Assembly (NCBI GenBank): GCA_018398805.1
Contig: JAGFBZ010000258.1
Span: 6,002,501 to 6,066,500 of the forward strand
Length of the DNA stretch: 64,000 nucleotides
Reading direction: 5' to 3'
From: Hirundichthys speculiger
Taxonomy: Eukaryota > Chordata > Actinopteri > Beloniformes > Exocoetidae
Positions 35,317 through 47,842 of this stretch are shown here, piece by piece. The translations under genes were made by a program, and so were the position numbers. The notes beneath the pieces were generated by a model. It was not told where the DNA came from. It searched no databases and saw nothing but the letters and a program-made list of their open reading frames with translations. How positions within the stretch are numbered: the stretch's first letter is position 1; the number at the start of each line of letters is the position of its first letter.

Positions 35317-37257
35317 AGCCCAACATGTTGGTCTCAGTCTCTCTCGTCTGGTGATTGGCATCCCTTCTCAAATGCCACTCAAAGCTTCAAACAGAGGATG
35401 ACTCAGGACAATTTTGAATCGCTCCAAATGGCTCTGACAGCATTTCGTGTGCATTTCATGATGTGTCAGTGACTCGTGAAAGTTCGGAGAAAGGGGGGGT
35501 GCACAAAGCCAGTGATGTAACCCTGCTATCTTTAAATAATGCATCAAATATGAGTTAAATAATGATCACAATGGCACCAACAGCTGAAACCACAAGTGAG
35601 TTCGAGTTCTTCTGATTCACACCCTTACGAATGTGTGGGGAAAGTGAAGAAACATGAGGAAAATCTTATTTACTTACAAACTCGTTATCCCTTTCGCCAA
35701 ATGATGGCTGCTCAGTGTGTCACACTCGTTATATGGTAATTTTGCTTTTCTGACACATGAGCTCTCTTGTGAAATTATTACACTCAGAAGCACTTTGCCA
35801 AGTTTAATTACCTTATTTATCATTCCCTCTGAATCTTCATGATGTAAGGGCAGCCCATCGGCATATTGGTCTTGATGTTCATAATGAGTTTCCAGAAAAA
35901 GTGAAAAATTATGCACAACTGTATAGGCTTGTGATGAAATACTGAGACTCAGCAAAGCAGACTGAACCTCATTGAAAAAAAGTCAACTGGCATTAATTTT
36001 GTTGCCAAAAGTAACTACTTGCTGGCCTGTCAGCCGCAAGCTTTAAACGGGGCAGAAATATGGAATTCAGGGCCCCGTAAAAGGTAATTTTCCGTGAGAA
36101 TAATTTCAACGAGAACTTTGAGGGAAAGTCCTTTAGAATTCTTCTATATTTCTGCTTCATTATGACCAAGAAATCTGCTAAGGTCCACAAGTCCTAAAAG
36201 TCGAGAAAAAAAAAACAAATTAAAGAACTGAAACACAAATCATATACTTTTTCATTTACTGAGGAAATGGATCAGTTTATGTGCAGACAACCTCCTTGGC
36301 AAAACCAAATTCTGATTATTGTTCTGATTCTCAAGATCCTGATCTGGGCCTTTTTTGCTGCATCTGGGCCGGGCCAGCTAGCCATCATTATAGAACAATG
36401 ACTTCTCTATTAGTGTCTGTTCAGACAGCATGACTCAAAACTATTTTATCTAAACAGTTATAATTATATAGTTATAATTAATAGCTGATATCTTAATTGC
36501 ATTTTCCAGTGTTCTTTAGAAATTGGAACAAAATAATTTAATGATCTGGATGCACATTAATGGCAGCATTCTATACTCTGTAACTGGGCTCATTACTGAT
36601 TTGGATGGGTGTGATGTTCCGTGCCTACAGCAGAAAGGACTATTTATGTTGTTCCAGAGGAGATTACACAGATTTTGTCAACAGAGCGATTTTATTATAC
36701 AGTCAGTTCTGGCTCGTGTGGCCAGCATATGCATCTATGTGCATTCACTGGATGGATGTGTGAGATGGCAATTCTGTTCCTGCATAATAATGTCATAACA
36801 AAAAAGAACTGACACTGAAAGAAGATAAAATAAAGAGCATCTGACTTAAGCCGTGATAGACGTTTGGCCTGAATCCATGAGTGTGTGAACAGGGGAGCAT
36901 CAAGAGATTGCTGAACAGCTGACTGAGCAGCCTATGGGGCTGTAGCCTCTTTACACTGTTACCTTGGTCTGTCTGAGCTGCAGTTTTAACAGCTGTAAGA
37001 CAAACATGTTAAATCTGTACTTTTATGCAACTTTGTCAGACAGTTCTACCAATGACTGATCTGGAGCTTTGGTGACCAAAAGACATTTTGTGCATGAACA
37101 ACTGAGGCACCCTTTAAACACAAACACACAGGTACTCATTTGTAGCTCATTGTGTAATTAACTTGGATATCTGTGAGTGGTAAAAATATGTTAACCTCTA
37201 TTTTCATTACCTGGTATAAAATACAATGTCTACATCTGTTTGCAGGCCAGAGTTTCC

Positions 37258-37417
37258 AGAGTTACATATTAACCTGCAGTTCCACCCTCTGACCACTCCA
37301 GCGTTTACCTCCACCTGTCTATCTAGATGTCTCTGGGATATCAACTAACATGCTGACCAGCAGTCCAATCCTCTGACTCTGACCACCTCAGTGTTTCTGC
37401 CCACATCTGTTTATAAA
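37258..37417. repeat. Tandem pair of the ~80-bp repeat unit
   Basis: Two diverged units in tandem: 37258-37334 and 37335-37417. Each has an acat-(t/g)-aacctgcagt-like start, a CCTCTGACCAC core and a 'catctgttta'-like end. The second is about 80% identical to 4053-4132. Confidence 0.65.
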
Positions 37418-40400
37418 GTATGGTGTGCTGCCAGGCTTGCTTATACTGCCCATTTACTCATTTTGGATTAACAAGAATTGGGTGGAGTCATATAGACTAG
37501 GACAGCAGTCAAAAACAACGTGTGTGTACAAGTTAATATTTATGCATGCTCATCTAAAGTTTTGCATCAATAAAAAAAAATTTTTTTTTAATTGTAAATT
37601 TAAAAAAATCTCAAATGAGTATAATCATATCTAAAATGTTTAATTTATATTTTGTATTGTATTTTTGTCTGTGAGAATACCATTCAAATAATTACAACCT
37701 TAAAAGATTCTGAATATGAAGTACAATTTTACGGTTGTGGTTTCTTCATCGTGAATACGTATATACAACTGTCTAAAATACAAGAGAAAAATGTTAGTCT
37801 CCAAAAATGTTTGGCCATATTTCATTAGTCACTGCATGAATGCATTAAATGGCAAGGCACACATAGGCCCACGAACAAAGAGATGAGATGGAAAGAAAAC
37901 AAAGATGCATGTGACTCTGAGAACAGCAGATGCCACGAGCTTCTGATATGCCTGTGATTTCATATAATTTTCATAGTGATAACAGTAACTTCAATAAGTA
38001 GTCTGATTATGTTTATGTTCTTATTTTGTCTTACTTGCACCTGACTTTTTTCTTTTGATCCTTGGAGATGCATGACGCATCATTTTGCTGACTTATGACA
38101 ACACATTTATACCTAACACAGACCTGCACTAACCCATTCACTATTTCTAGTTTATCAAATTGGGTTTTAAAAAAAAAAAAAAGGTCAGCCATGTGACATA
38201 TACCCACATAACAATCTATCAAGATAAATATATTTTACAAGTAATACTCATGTCAATCAGGCATCTCCATAGACAGGCAGTCCTGGGTCTCTATCACTGC
38301 TCTAATGATGCATGAAAGTGCTTAACTCACTCACCTTGACAGAAAGAGAAAGAGACAGACAGGGACAGAGAGAGAGCAAATGATCTGAATTGTGAAATGC
38401 AAGTGAGAAGGAGTGACAGTACAGTGGAATGAGTGACACAATGAAGAGAGACTATGGTGAAAAAAAAAAGGACAGAAATTATGATGTGTTATGCAAGCAG
38501 CTTCCGTGAAGCTGCACTGAAAAATGAATTACAAACTATGGCACAGAAGGCTTCCTAAACCCCATGTTTTCACAAGTTATGGAAGACAAATTTATTGCAA
38601 CACATCCCAAATCCACAATGTATTCAACTTAAGGAGTAAACATTGATTCTTTGGTCATTTGCAGAATTTTGTTCCATTGTTGTGATTTGATCAGATATAC
38701 AGCAATTATGTTCACCAACAGCCCTGTAGATTACACCAGACTCTTCACACTGTGACAAATTCTGCCGGTATGCTGACACTTGTCAATCTTATGTCTCAGA
38801 ATTTGAATCACTGATTGCTCAGTTATCACACTTTGGATGATCCGGTAAATGGCATTTGCTGTGAAGGCTTGTGCAACCGTGTTGTGGGGAAAAAGGGTGG
38901 TACTCACAACAGGGTTCAACTATTGACCTTACATGTTGATATATTTCTTTCTTTCATCTTGGCCAGACAGTCCCCAGATTCCAAACTTTCAGTGGGACCC
39001 CACCTAGCAGCCTGCAATCAAGGTCCTCCAGGTGGAGACGGGGCTCCAAATGCATCTCTTCAGCATCCACTAGGCACAGCTTTCCAGCATCCACCCTGCA
39101 CCTTGGCTCCAGATCTCCAGCTTCCATGCTGCCCCCAGGTTCTCCAGTCTCTGTCCAGATATTCCTAAATGCACCTCATCCTGTCTTCAGGGTTGTCTAG
39201 GATACTCCTTCCTAAAACTCTGAGGTAGTCCTGGATCATCCCTGTGTTTCACTGACACCACCAACATCTCCACCCGTGCCCATGCCTTTGCCATCTTAGT
39301 GGCCAACAGCAAGGTCTTCTCTGCGGCTGGCTAATGCCACGCCTCTGCCAAGGTCTTTGAGACTCAGCCCATCTCAAAAATGTCATCCTTGTAATATGAT
39401 GCTAAATAATGTTTGAGGACCAGTCAGAGTCATCCAAATAAACCATTTACATTATAATAATGTAAACTAATTGCTTTTTAAAATGACATATGGTTCAAAA
39501 TTAACGCCTATTCTAATCATTCCTAGGCCAAAATTGACAGTATTTTAGAAAATGTACACTGAGTAATTAAGGCGAGCTCTACCCAGCCATGTTTTAGGAC
39601 TGCGTCCTGCATTTTAACAAAAGGCATTTCAGCACTATGGTGATTCCTCTCTGTTTATTGGCTCTCAACGCCCTTTGCTAGGTTGGTGTCAGTGGGTTTT
39701 GGCAGGCAGAGTGGTGAACAGATGCTGATTTGTTAAACCTGAGAAAGCACAGCCAGACTCCTGAATGCTACTCGCCTCTCTGCCATGTTTTCCTCTACGA
39801 GCCCACTTAATTCTGGTGTGGGAATGGAGTAGAGGGAAATCAAGTGACCAAATTTTTGTCTCTGATCCATCTGTCAAAGGGAGGCAATCGCAACACGTCT
39901 GCGTTCACACTTGAACAACTCCTGACTAATTCAGGCCGATTACAGCACAAGCACATTAAAGCGCGGTGTCAGAGATAGAAGTCAAATCCCTCATTTGAGA
40001 AACCGTGTGTGTTTAATGAACAATGCCGTTATCATCAACTCTGTTGAGCAAGGAATGAAAATCCATTCTGTGGAGGTGCACAGCACACTTAAAGGGAGCA
40101 CACAGCATTTCTCACAATGGCACAAACAGATTCATTATTTGAGGCGTAATTTTCCCCCTGTTGGCCCAATTAATGAATCAGACTTTTCATCGTCACAGCT
40201 CAGTGGGACCGAACAGGTCAGGTTATTAAAAAGCCATTGCCGCTTCACTTGGTGATCTCAGGCAAAGGACTAAATTAGATTGGAAATGTATGATTGCCCT
40301 CAACTGGTAGTTTTATTCAAAGTTCATATTCACAGAGAGGCAGAATGCTTCTGTTCTTTCCAGGTGAAAGTTAATGTCAAGCTGAGAAATGTTAATACAT

Positions 40401-41884
40401 GTACTTTTGTTCTTTTTTTTTTCCAATTACTTCCTCTACACAAACTCTTAAATTTAAAATCTTATTTTATCTGTATAGTCTCCTCATCCTCTGTGACTGG
40501 GACATGAAGGATATCTTTTCTATGTATCCCATCTTCAGTGTTGGCCTCATGTCTGTGATGCTGACAGGGAATAAAGCAGCTCTACAGCTGTTTGAAATGA
40601 CACGGCGCCTTGGCAGATGAGGCATTGTCCTTGTCCCGTGAAGATGGTTTGTCTTTTGGGTAGAAAGTGACTGTATGGTGAATTTTACTTCCTTTGAGGA
40701 TTAATCAGGGCAATGGGATTTATTTTTACATCCTCCACAGGCCCTTGGGAAAGAAGAAAAGAAGAAAGGAAATCACTGTTATATTCTCACATTTTGCCAA
40801 TATTATCTTTTGTCTCCCTTACAGTACTCTTACAGTATTCTCTCTTCATTATACAATGTCTTGAAACCACTAACCAATTAGATTCTATCTTTTAATCTAT
40901 TCAAAATGCCATTTTCTTTTATAGAAGAAGGAGAATTCCACAATTCAGATAGTTCCGATAGTGAAGCATGTGTACGACAGCAAAGAAGTCTGAGTCTGGA
41001 AGCTGCGGGGAGGGGTTAAGGTTTTATCCAAGTTTAATTCAGGGTTTAGCTAAATTAAATAAATATATAAACAAACATTTGTTCTCATTCCCTGTTTGAT
41101 CGGACACAGGTAACCAAATCAGTTATGCTTAGCCATCAGTCTGACCTGTTTAAGTTTGGTCTTTTTTGGTTGGAAGATTTGTTCTTATTCATTGTTTGGT
41201 TAGCTTTAGGCAATTTAATTTATTAGGTTTGGGCACCAACAAGACTTATCAAGGTCTGGTATCTTTTGTTTAAAAAAAAAAAAAAATTGAATCAAACCAA
41301 TGCAAGAATAATAAACATTAAACTATATGTACGTGTTTCCTGGAAACAGAAAATGTTAACATTTATTCTGATAGTGTTATATGCCTGGTTAACCTGCCTA
41401 CGCATGCTCTTCTGTTCTTTCCGTTTCTCCTTTGCCAACCTTTGTACCAATTTCTTTTCCACTACCTCGAGTCACAGTCCTCATTTTCTGAAGGTCTTCA
41501 CTTTTGATAGATATATTGCACCACTGCTTTTGATTTAAGCTCCTTATGTAATCTACTTCATTGAACATTTACTTTAAGGGTAAAGTTCCATTCCATATTC
41601 AAATAACATATTTTTATTACATCAAATGTGCAGCACAGTATATTCCATGAACTTCTTTTGCTAAGCCAATTATTACTGTAACTGAAACAGAAACAGTTGG
41701 TAAAGGTTAAAAAACAGGTTAGAGATATTCATCTTTTTTTTTTAAAGCCTATTTCTACGCACAGCGTGACTATTAGTAAACATTAGCTTTAAATGCAATT
41801 CTCTGCATGGGCAAAAAAAATAACACAGCCACAATTTTAGGATTATAACACTGCACACTTGCACTCCTCTGCATTCCACGATAA
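37418..41884. other. Gene-free stretch
   Basis: No coding exon recognised. The part 38950-39330 is clearly richer in C and G than its surroundings and holds a 117-codon open frame without a known domain. It may be an unrecognised repeat. A-runs lie at 38168-38181 and 41271-41286. Confidence 0.4.
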
Positions 41885-42118
41885 TTAATATGAAAAATGG
41901 GGCCTGTCTTGCCCCATTGTGCGCCTCAGCCATATGTGTAGCTGTCTCAGCACACTAAATGACTGCTCACAGCTGCAGCTGTTAACTAGGATTGTCAGAC
42001 AGTTGTTCTGAATATTTCCGTCCACCTTCTCACCTGGTTCTGCTTGCTCTAAGTCTGTTCTGTTTGCTGACTCCGTACTGCTCTGTCTCCTTTTCTCTGC
42101 CTCTCTGTTGTCGGACAC
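41885..42118 (-). pseudogene. hAT transposase remnant (start fused to C-terminal dimerisation part)
   Basis: The minus-strand frame reads MSDNREAEKRRQSS, then after a charged stretch NCLTILVNSCSCEQSFSVLR and QLHIWLRRTMGQDR. The second part matches the hAT C-terminal dimerisation region (SCSCERSFS.LR.L.TWLR.TMGQ.R). The usual DNA-binding and catalytic parts in between are absent, so a start region is joined to the C-terminus in 77 codons, as in internally deleted hAT copies. Terminal repeats were not found. Confidence 0.7.
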
Positions 42119-44794
42119 AAAAAAGCCAAGTATCGTGACTTTGCTTTCTATCTCACCGAAATTTTGGAGGTTACTTTATTAAAAATGAAATAAAATAAAA
42201 TAAATAAACTAATAGGCATATCTATGGAAAAACAAAAATCTCCAAAGTGTTACAGGAACACAATGCTTCTATTACTTAAGTCTCTGATGTTCCTTAGTAG
42301 TTTCATACTTCTGAAGTTGTGCTGCCTCATTATGCTGCTTTCAAAGTTTCTCGATCACGAACTGCACCTAAGCAGTCTCCCTCACTGCTCCTGCTGTGTG
42401 TTTCCAGCTGAGTGCCTCGTGCTGTTACACTGGACTGGTACACGCACGCCAGTCTTCTGCTAAAAAACATGTGCAAACTGCTGTACCGCTTGCTGTGTAG
42501 ATCCTGACTGTTTTCACTCTTCGGCTTGTGTTTTGAGTTTAACTTCATTGTTTGGCATAGTGTGACAGCAAAAAAGTGAACGCTCTTTCCCACTATGATT
42601 ATTTTCTAATGATCTCAGGCTGCCAGCTTATTAAAACTTCCATGTGAGCTCATACTGGGGCATAGATGATAATTACTGGGGCAACAGACCCAATAAATAG
42701 GGTCCACTGACATGGATGTTTGAACATAACTTTCCAATGTGTCTTTCAGCACTACATGAAAGACTGGCCAACAATGTGGTGCAAATGAAACTATTTTGAA
42801 TTTTGAAAATGAACCTTACGTAAAAAATTAGCTCTGCCTCAGTTCTTTTCAGCCAGATTTTGCACTGCTGAGATGAAAGATACAGAAAGGTAGGCCAACT
42901 CTGTAATTAAATGCCAACATCTCTGCCATTTGCACAGTGATCCTTACAGACTGTGATAGATGAAATCTTCAGTGAGCCGGCGAGTCATGATAGATTTATT
43001 TTGTCCTTCGTTTTTCGTAAGGGTTTTCAAACCACAGCTCATGTTTTCAGTCTCTGTGCTTGGATGGTTATACTGTGGCAGTAATGTAGCAATGCTGGTG
43101 AGCTAGTTCAGGCAGCCAACTTGATCGACTGTTTGCACTCACATGCACCCCTCTACATGGTCCATTCCAATTATACACCCTCTTGTTCACTGGCCTATTT
43201 AAAGAAGTAAAACAGGGTCTGTTTCTGCCTGAGCAACCAATGCACAGCTGCAAAGTTTGCTGTTGTGCAAAAAAAAAAAATTGATAGAAAAATCCATCCA
43301 CCTGTAGGCTCTGAGTCCAAGAGTCAGTACAGAGCAATATATCAATGTAGTTGTTATCTTAGGTGAATGATCGTGTCAAAGCCTAGACTCCAAACTATCA
43401 ATATTTTCTATGACAAACAAAGGTATTATTTGAATTATGAGTTGATTACTGACATGCCAATGCTTAGTGCTTTCACCACAGAAAGCAGCAGCTGCTGCAG
43501 AAATTAAGGATGCAAATGTGGGAAAACTTCAGACTGCCAGCCCAGATCTGAGTTTTAGCATTTCCATTTCATATCTGGATAAGTTTGTCAGCAGTCCGAA
43601 CAGCCCAAAATCAAACTTGGGAGGTGATTTCAAATGCGGTTCCAATCGGATTTTCCTGTGTCTCAATCTGAGCAGTTTATTCATTCAAATAGGATTTCAA
43701 ATAGTCTTTTGACATTAACAGACCAACATAAACAATGACTACGTCTACCAGAGTGACAGAAGCAACAAGTTCAGAGTGCAAAAAGGAGTCCATTTGCTCT
43801 GTTTTGAACCATGATTTTGACATGGAGGACAGTTGGTGCATCAGTGGCAACAACTGTCTGTGTACGGAAGCTGAAGCAAAGGAGAGCAGCTCCATGTAAC
43901 TATTTTAGACAGCAGCAAAGCCAGTTCCCCCACCCTCCATTTTAGTTTGTTTGCATCTGTTCCTTGGGTATAGGCTACCATAGAAACTATATGGACTAGG
44001 GAACATCTGGAAGGACACAAAGATTGTATTTGATCAGTTGCAATATGTCACGTAAAATGAGTCAATGATTACATGCACATTGAAAGTTTAAATGTAATCT
44101 TGGGGCAGACACGTGTTATAACCACTGTTAAAATCTTCACTTACTACAATGTGTACATGCAGGTGGTGTAGAGGTGTGTCTAATATTAGAATAAAGATGG
44201 ATGATGCATAATGTGAATAAACCTGTCTCTTTTAGTATTCTGTATCTCCATATTATTGATATATTATTCCATAGATTTTTTTTTTCAGATTTCTGATGTC
44301 GTATGTTACAAAAGATGAAGCAAATTACTTAAATGCAGGCTTGAGACAGATGGATAGAGGGAAAAAAAAACTTCATTAGATAAGCCAAAACAGCAGCAGT
44401 GGCAGGATGTCCAAGCTGTAGCAGAAGACTTAAGCTGTAGCAGAAGACTTAAACTGGACTTGATTCTTCACACAGTGAGAAACAGAAGAACAATGAACAA
44501 AGGAAAAGTAGAAGCATAAACAGAGGGAGGTAAAGACTAATATACCACAGGTGTGTGACACAAGAGCTGGAAGAAAGAACAAACAATGGGTGGAAAACAT
44601 GAATAAGTTCTATAAAATAAATCAAAAAGTTTGATTATGAAAGAGTAGAGGATAAACAGAAAAATTAAACAGATCGATTTTAGACCAGAATATAGAACAC
44701 TTTAAATCCAATCATCATATCAATCTTTACATTTTGAATTTTTCTATTTTCTCTCTCGCTGCGAGTGTCTTTTCAAAGATGTCTGGGAAGGTTC
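42119..44794. other. Gene-free stretch
   Basis: No gene recognised. A 20-bp tandem duplication (AAGCTGTAGCAGAAGACTTA) lies at about 44412-44451. The frame at 43467-43712 has no known domain. Confidence 0.4.
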
Positions 44795-45045
44795 TCAGTC
44801 ATCGAGGCCATAGAATAGTGAGGGCTTAAATCAAAGGGAACTGCACTTCTTGTCTTGGTTTTTGAAGGTGTTTCATCTCTTTTCTGAAATGCTTCTTAAG
44901 TTTTAACTAACTGGTAAGGATATTCAGGTATTTAAGTTTATGTGGGGGTGGTCTAGCCTTGAGTTGTTGAGGTCATGTGTCACTGGAGCACCTGAACATC
45001 ATATCCATGATGGTACTGCCCTCTGAGTTATAAAGAAAAAATAAT
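44795..45045. repeat. Dispersed repeat (possible Penelope-like retroelement), copy 1
   Basis: The order 'ggttctcagtcatcgaggcc', 'aaggtgtttcatctcttttctgaaatgcttcttaagtt' in parts, 'gatattcaggtatttaagtt' and TTGAGTTGTTGAGGTCATGT is a repeat widespread in fish. I think it belongs to a Penelope-like or related retroelement, but cannot confirm this. A second copy lies at 59050-59370. Confidence 0.55.
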
Positions 45046-45061
45046 ACATTTTTAAAAAAAA

Positions 45062-45086
45062 GGGGGGGGGGGGGGGGGGGGGGGGG
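45062..45086. repeat. Poly(G) run, 25 bp
   Basis: Twenty-five consecutive G follow an A-run (45053-45061). The length may be inexact in the assembly. Confidence 0.9.
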
Positions 45087-45636
45087 TCTTCATTATACCT
45101 GACCTGCACACACACTGCAGTTTTGGGAAATAATTTGATCACCACGTCGTTCAATTATGCATGAATGCGAGGCTCTAATTACATCAATGTGGTGACACCT
45201 ACATCCTATTACTTATCCTGCTCTTTATGCAGAAATAAATGGATTTGGAAGGAATTAGAGGAAGTTCTAATAATTTCCTGGTCATCATGAACTGAAATCT
45301 TCTTTTTTTAGCAGCCTCATCTCCATGAAGCCAGCATCTCATTGCATGATGTGCAATAACTCAAATCTGTCTTGGCTGGTGCATGGTTGCAGCCCTAGTA
45401 CATCAGATCTTCCAGTTTGACAGAAGGCATGCGAATATTGTTTTTACAGTAGGTAAAGGGGGTTGGTGAGGTTCAAATCAGTCTTTTTATGACCTCTCTC
45501 AGCTCTGTAAACAACAAACATGAACATCACAAAGCAACGGCTACTGTCCAGACAACATGGGAACTTATATCCCAGTTTTACAATGTTTAAATAGAGCGGT
45601 AATAAATATTGTGATCAAGTACTGAGTCTGACTTAC

Positions 45637-45892
45637 TGGGTATTTCATGTGAAACCTCTGGTCTCTTCGTGTATGGTACTGGGGACATAGAAAGTGGGGG
45701 ATCCTTTGAGTTGGTGGATTGTGGGTGGGGCTTTATTGGGCTTCCTGTGGTGTCACCAGCACATGATGGCTTAGATTTGGTTCTGGAAAGTTTAGGAAGT
45801 GAGTAGGAAGTAGGTACAAGCTTTGAGGACTCTGTCATGATCCTTGACTTCCTTGTTTTCTGCTCAGGCATGCAGTTGCAACTGTGTGGGTT
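45637..45892 (-). other. Possible coding exon, unrecognised
   Basis: A minus-strand frame stays open for 142 codons. Within it, 45892 to 45637 is bounded by a plausible acceptor (pyrimidine-rich, then AAAACAG) and the donor CCCA|GTAAGT. It would encode 85 codons plus one base, rich in Ser, Pro and Lys (for example SKPSCAGDTTGSPIKPHPQS). I recognise no family. The frame extends beyond both sites, so it may be chance. It is on the same strand as the exon-like pair at 52471-53043, but a link is only a guess. Confidence 0.25.
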
Positions 45893-46849
45893 CTGTTTTA
45901 GGCAAAGAACAGTTTCGTTGCAGCATATTATTTTAATAAAGTGATCAGTCGAGTTCACATTGTGTATGCCTGGCAATATCACCATGTGTCTGATTGATGT
46001 ATCTTTCAAACACATGATGACATTATTTAGTGATGATCCACAATGAATATGGATTTTATTTTTTCAGGTCAGTCAAATGTGGAAAATTCCTGTGAGGGAA
46101 ATTTCACAGTTTACATCATATTCTCAGCCATAAATATTTTAAAAGCATAGCTGCGAGGGTATTTTGAGAGGCAAAAGCAGTGTCTTTTTTTAATTTCTTA
46201 TCAAAGAAGCACACTCGCATTTTCACACGCATGAAAGGCACCTGCACATGCAGGTGTTAGTTTTCTTCAGTATTCTCTCAGGATATTGTGCAAGGCTGCA
46301 TCATGATGTTCCAACAATTGTTACATGTATTGATTTACATCAGTAGAAAATCACAGATATGTCTTGAAACAGGTAATTATAAACTATTCGCCAAAAGTTT
46401 AGGATATTTTACTCTTGAGTGAAATTTCTGGAAACTGTAAAATGCTACAGCGATATTATATCATGAAAGATCCAATTTCTTTTCGTGATTGTTAATATTG
46501 GTCTTTTAAATACCACCTTCATCATCAGCTTTTTAACGTGACCCACATGCACAGAACGTGCAAAGTGACCTCAAGCCAGTGGCTCTCAATTATTTTCTGC
46601 TGCGCCTCCCAGGAAGAAGAAACATTTTTGAAAGTGAAAACACTTTTTGATGACTTTTGTTTGTCTCATTAACTTCGTCTCTCTCCACCTTCCTTTCATC
46701 CTTGTTAAATATTTTTCCGTGGTGTTTCTTGAGGGTTTGGTCACTTCCTACATCTCCTGCTTTATTCATATATAAACGTATATTTTCGATACCATCAGTG
46801 CAGACAAACTGCATCCCTTTGCGTGTCGCGTAGCTTCTTTGATAATTAT

Positions 46850-47719
46850 CGTTTTGATATATTTAGTCATTTACTCATGTACATACACGGAAATTAGTTT
46901 TTTTTTCCTTGTGCAAAGCGCAGCCTGAAAAGCGAAAGCTCAACTATTTTGGCCCTACAGAGATGCCGTAAATGTGGAATCAGGAAATGCGTCTTCCGTA
47001 AACGAAACATGTAAGCAACATTTAACGATAAAAAAATATGACATACTGTTTATTTTTTAGTGTTCTTACTTTCACCACTGTTCAAAGACAGTTATTCAAA
47101 AGTTATAATTAGTAGTTAAAAACTATTTAAAATGTGAGCGAAGAATGAGTAGACAGGGCTAATGAAGTTAGCAGATTTGTGAGCTCCAGTGCCACATCGT
47201 CACAAACTGACAGCAACGGTTAAAGGAAAAAAAGAAGAAGAAGAAAAAAAAACAAAACTCATACTTGTATATTTGCTATTATTTTATCACCGTGTGGTTG
47301 GTCCTGCAAGCCACGATGTAACTTGTTCATATGCAAAGTCCGTTCCTGTTAAGCGATTTTGACAAAAGTATCACGTAAGTAAAGTTTAAAGTGGTCATAG
47401 ATGAGGAATGAAGCTGCGTCAGCTAGAAAACAGTTTACTGCTGCTGGGTGATTAAGGAGCAGAAAAGACAGCACCACACATAGAGTTCTTTCAAGACTTG
47501 ATATGGAGATGTTGGAGACTTAGTTACTTGGTGCGTCTGAGTGCTCGTGGTGTGTCATTCTGTTGCAGAATGAAGAGGGACAAATCAAATTCATCCCTCA
47601 TAGAGAGTGAGGGACAGGAATCGAAACAGCTATGCTATTCGCATGGTTAGACTGGTTTTTATCATGCATACTTCAGAACTTCAGTAACAAAAAGTTTTTT
47701 TTTTTTTTATTGTTTGCAG
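46850..47719 (+). promoter_or_regulatory. Probable tmem168 promoter and non-coding first exon region
   Basis: The first coding exon begins after a splice acceptor at 47716-47719, so at least one untranslated exon must lie upstream. Two good donors are visible: AACAT|GTAAGC at 47011 and TCAC|GTAAGT at 47375. The interval 46960-47010 has several CpGs and a CTTCCG block that could bind ETS factors. No TATA box is convincing. Which donor is used cannot be settled from sequence alone. Confidence 0.35.
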
Positions 47720-47842
47720 GGGTTGATTAAGAAGATGGCCATCAAGAGGCATAGTCCTCCAGCTGCAAGTCTAGTGAGAATGACTGGACTATAAACACTA
47801 TTGACTTTCTCTGAATTTGGCTACGTTGATTTCCAGTCAGCC
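47720..47842 (+). other. tmem168: tmem168 5' UTR portion of the first coding exon
   Basis: A long T-run and TTGTTTGCAG form a strong splice acceptor ending at 47719. From there to the start codon at 47843 the sequence is untranslated, except for an upstream ORF at 47735-47794. The main ATG has G at -3 and G at +4, a good start context, and it begins the frame that matches TMEM168. Confidence 0.75.
47735..47794 (+). promoter_or_regulatory. Upstream ORF in tmem168 leader (19 codons)
   Basis: ATG at 47735 has A at -3 and G at +4, a strong initiation context, and reads MAIKRHSPPAASLVRMTGL before TAA at 47792-47794. The stop is 48 bases before the tmem168 ATG, so ribosomes would have to reinitiate or bypass it. 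This would be expected to lower tmem168 translation if the exon is in the mRNA. Confidence 0.6.

Larger units (their letters stand above)
34081..37257. other. Gene-free stretch
   Basis: Holds a CA microsatellite and one RFX-type motif listed separately, plus A/T runs near 34432-34447 and 34540-34557. No exon recognised. Confidence 0.4.

Noticed and set aside
38815..39168. 117-codon frame in a GC-richer island
   Set aside because: No known domain, no paired splice sites, and many CTCCAG-type reiterations suggest repeat-derived sequence.
43467..43712. 81-codon frame MLSPQKAAAAAEIKDANVGK...
   Set aside because: Short, no domain, no splice pair; nearby sequence looks like an unassigned repeat.
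44412..44451. Direct repeat considered as a CRISPR-like or regulatory array
   Set aside because: Only two 20-bp units and a eukaryotic context; a simple tandem duplication.
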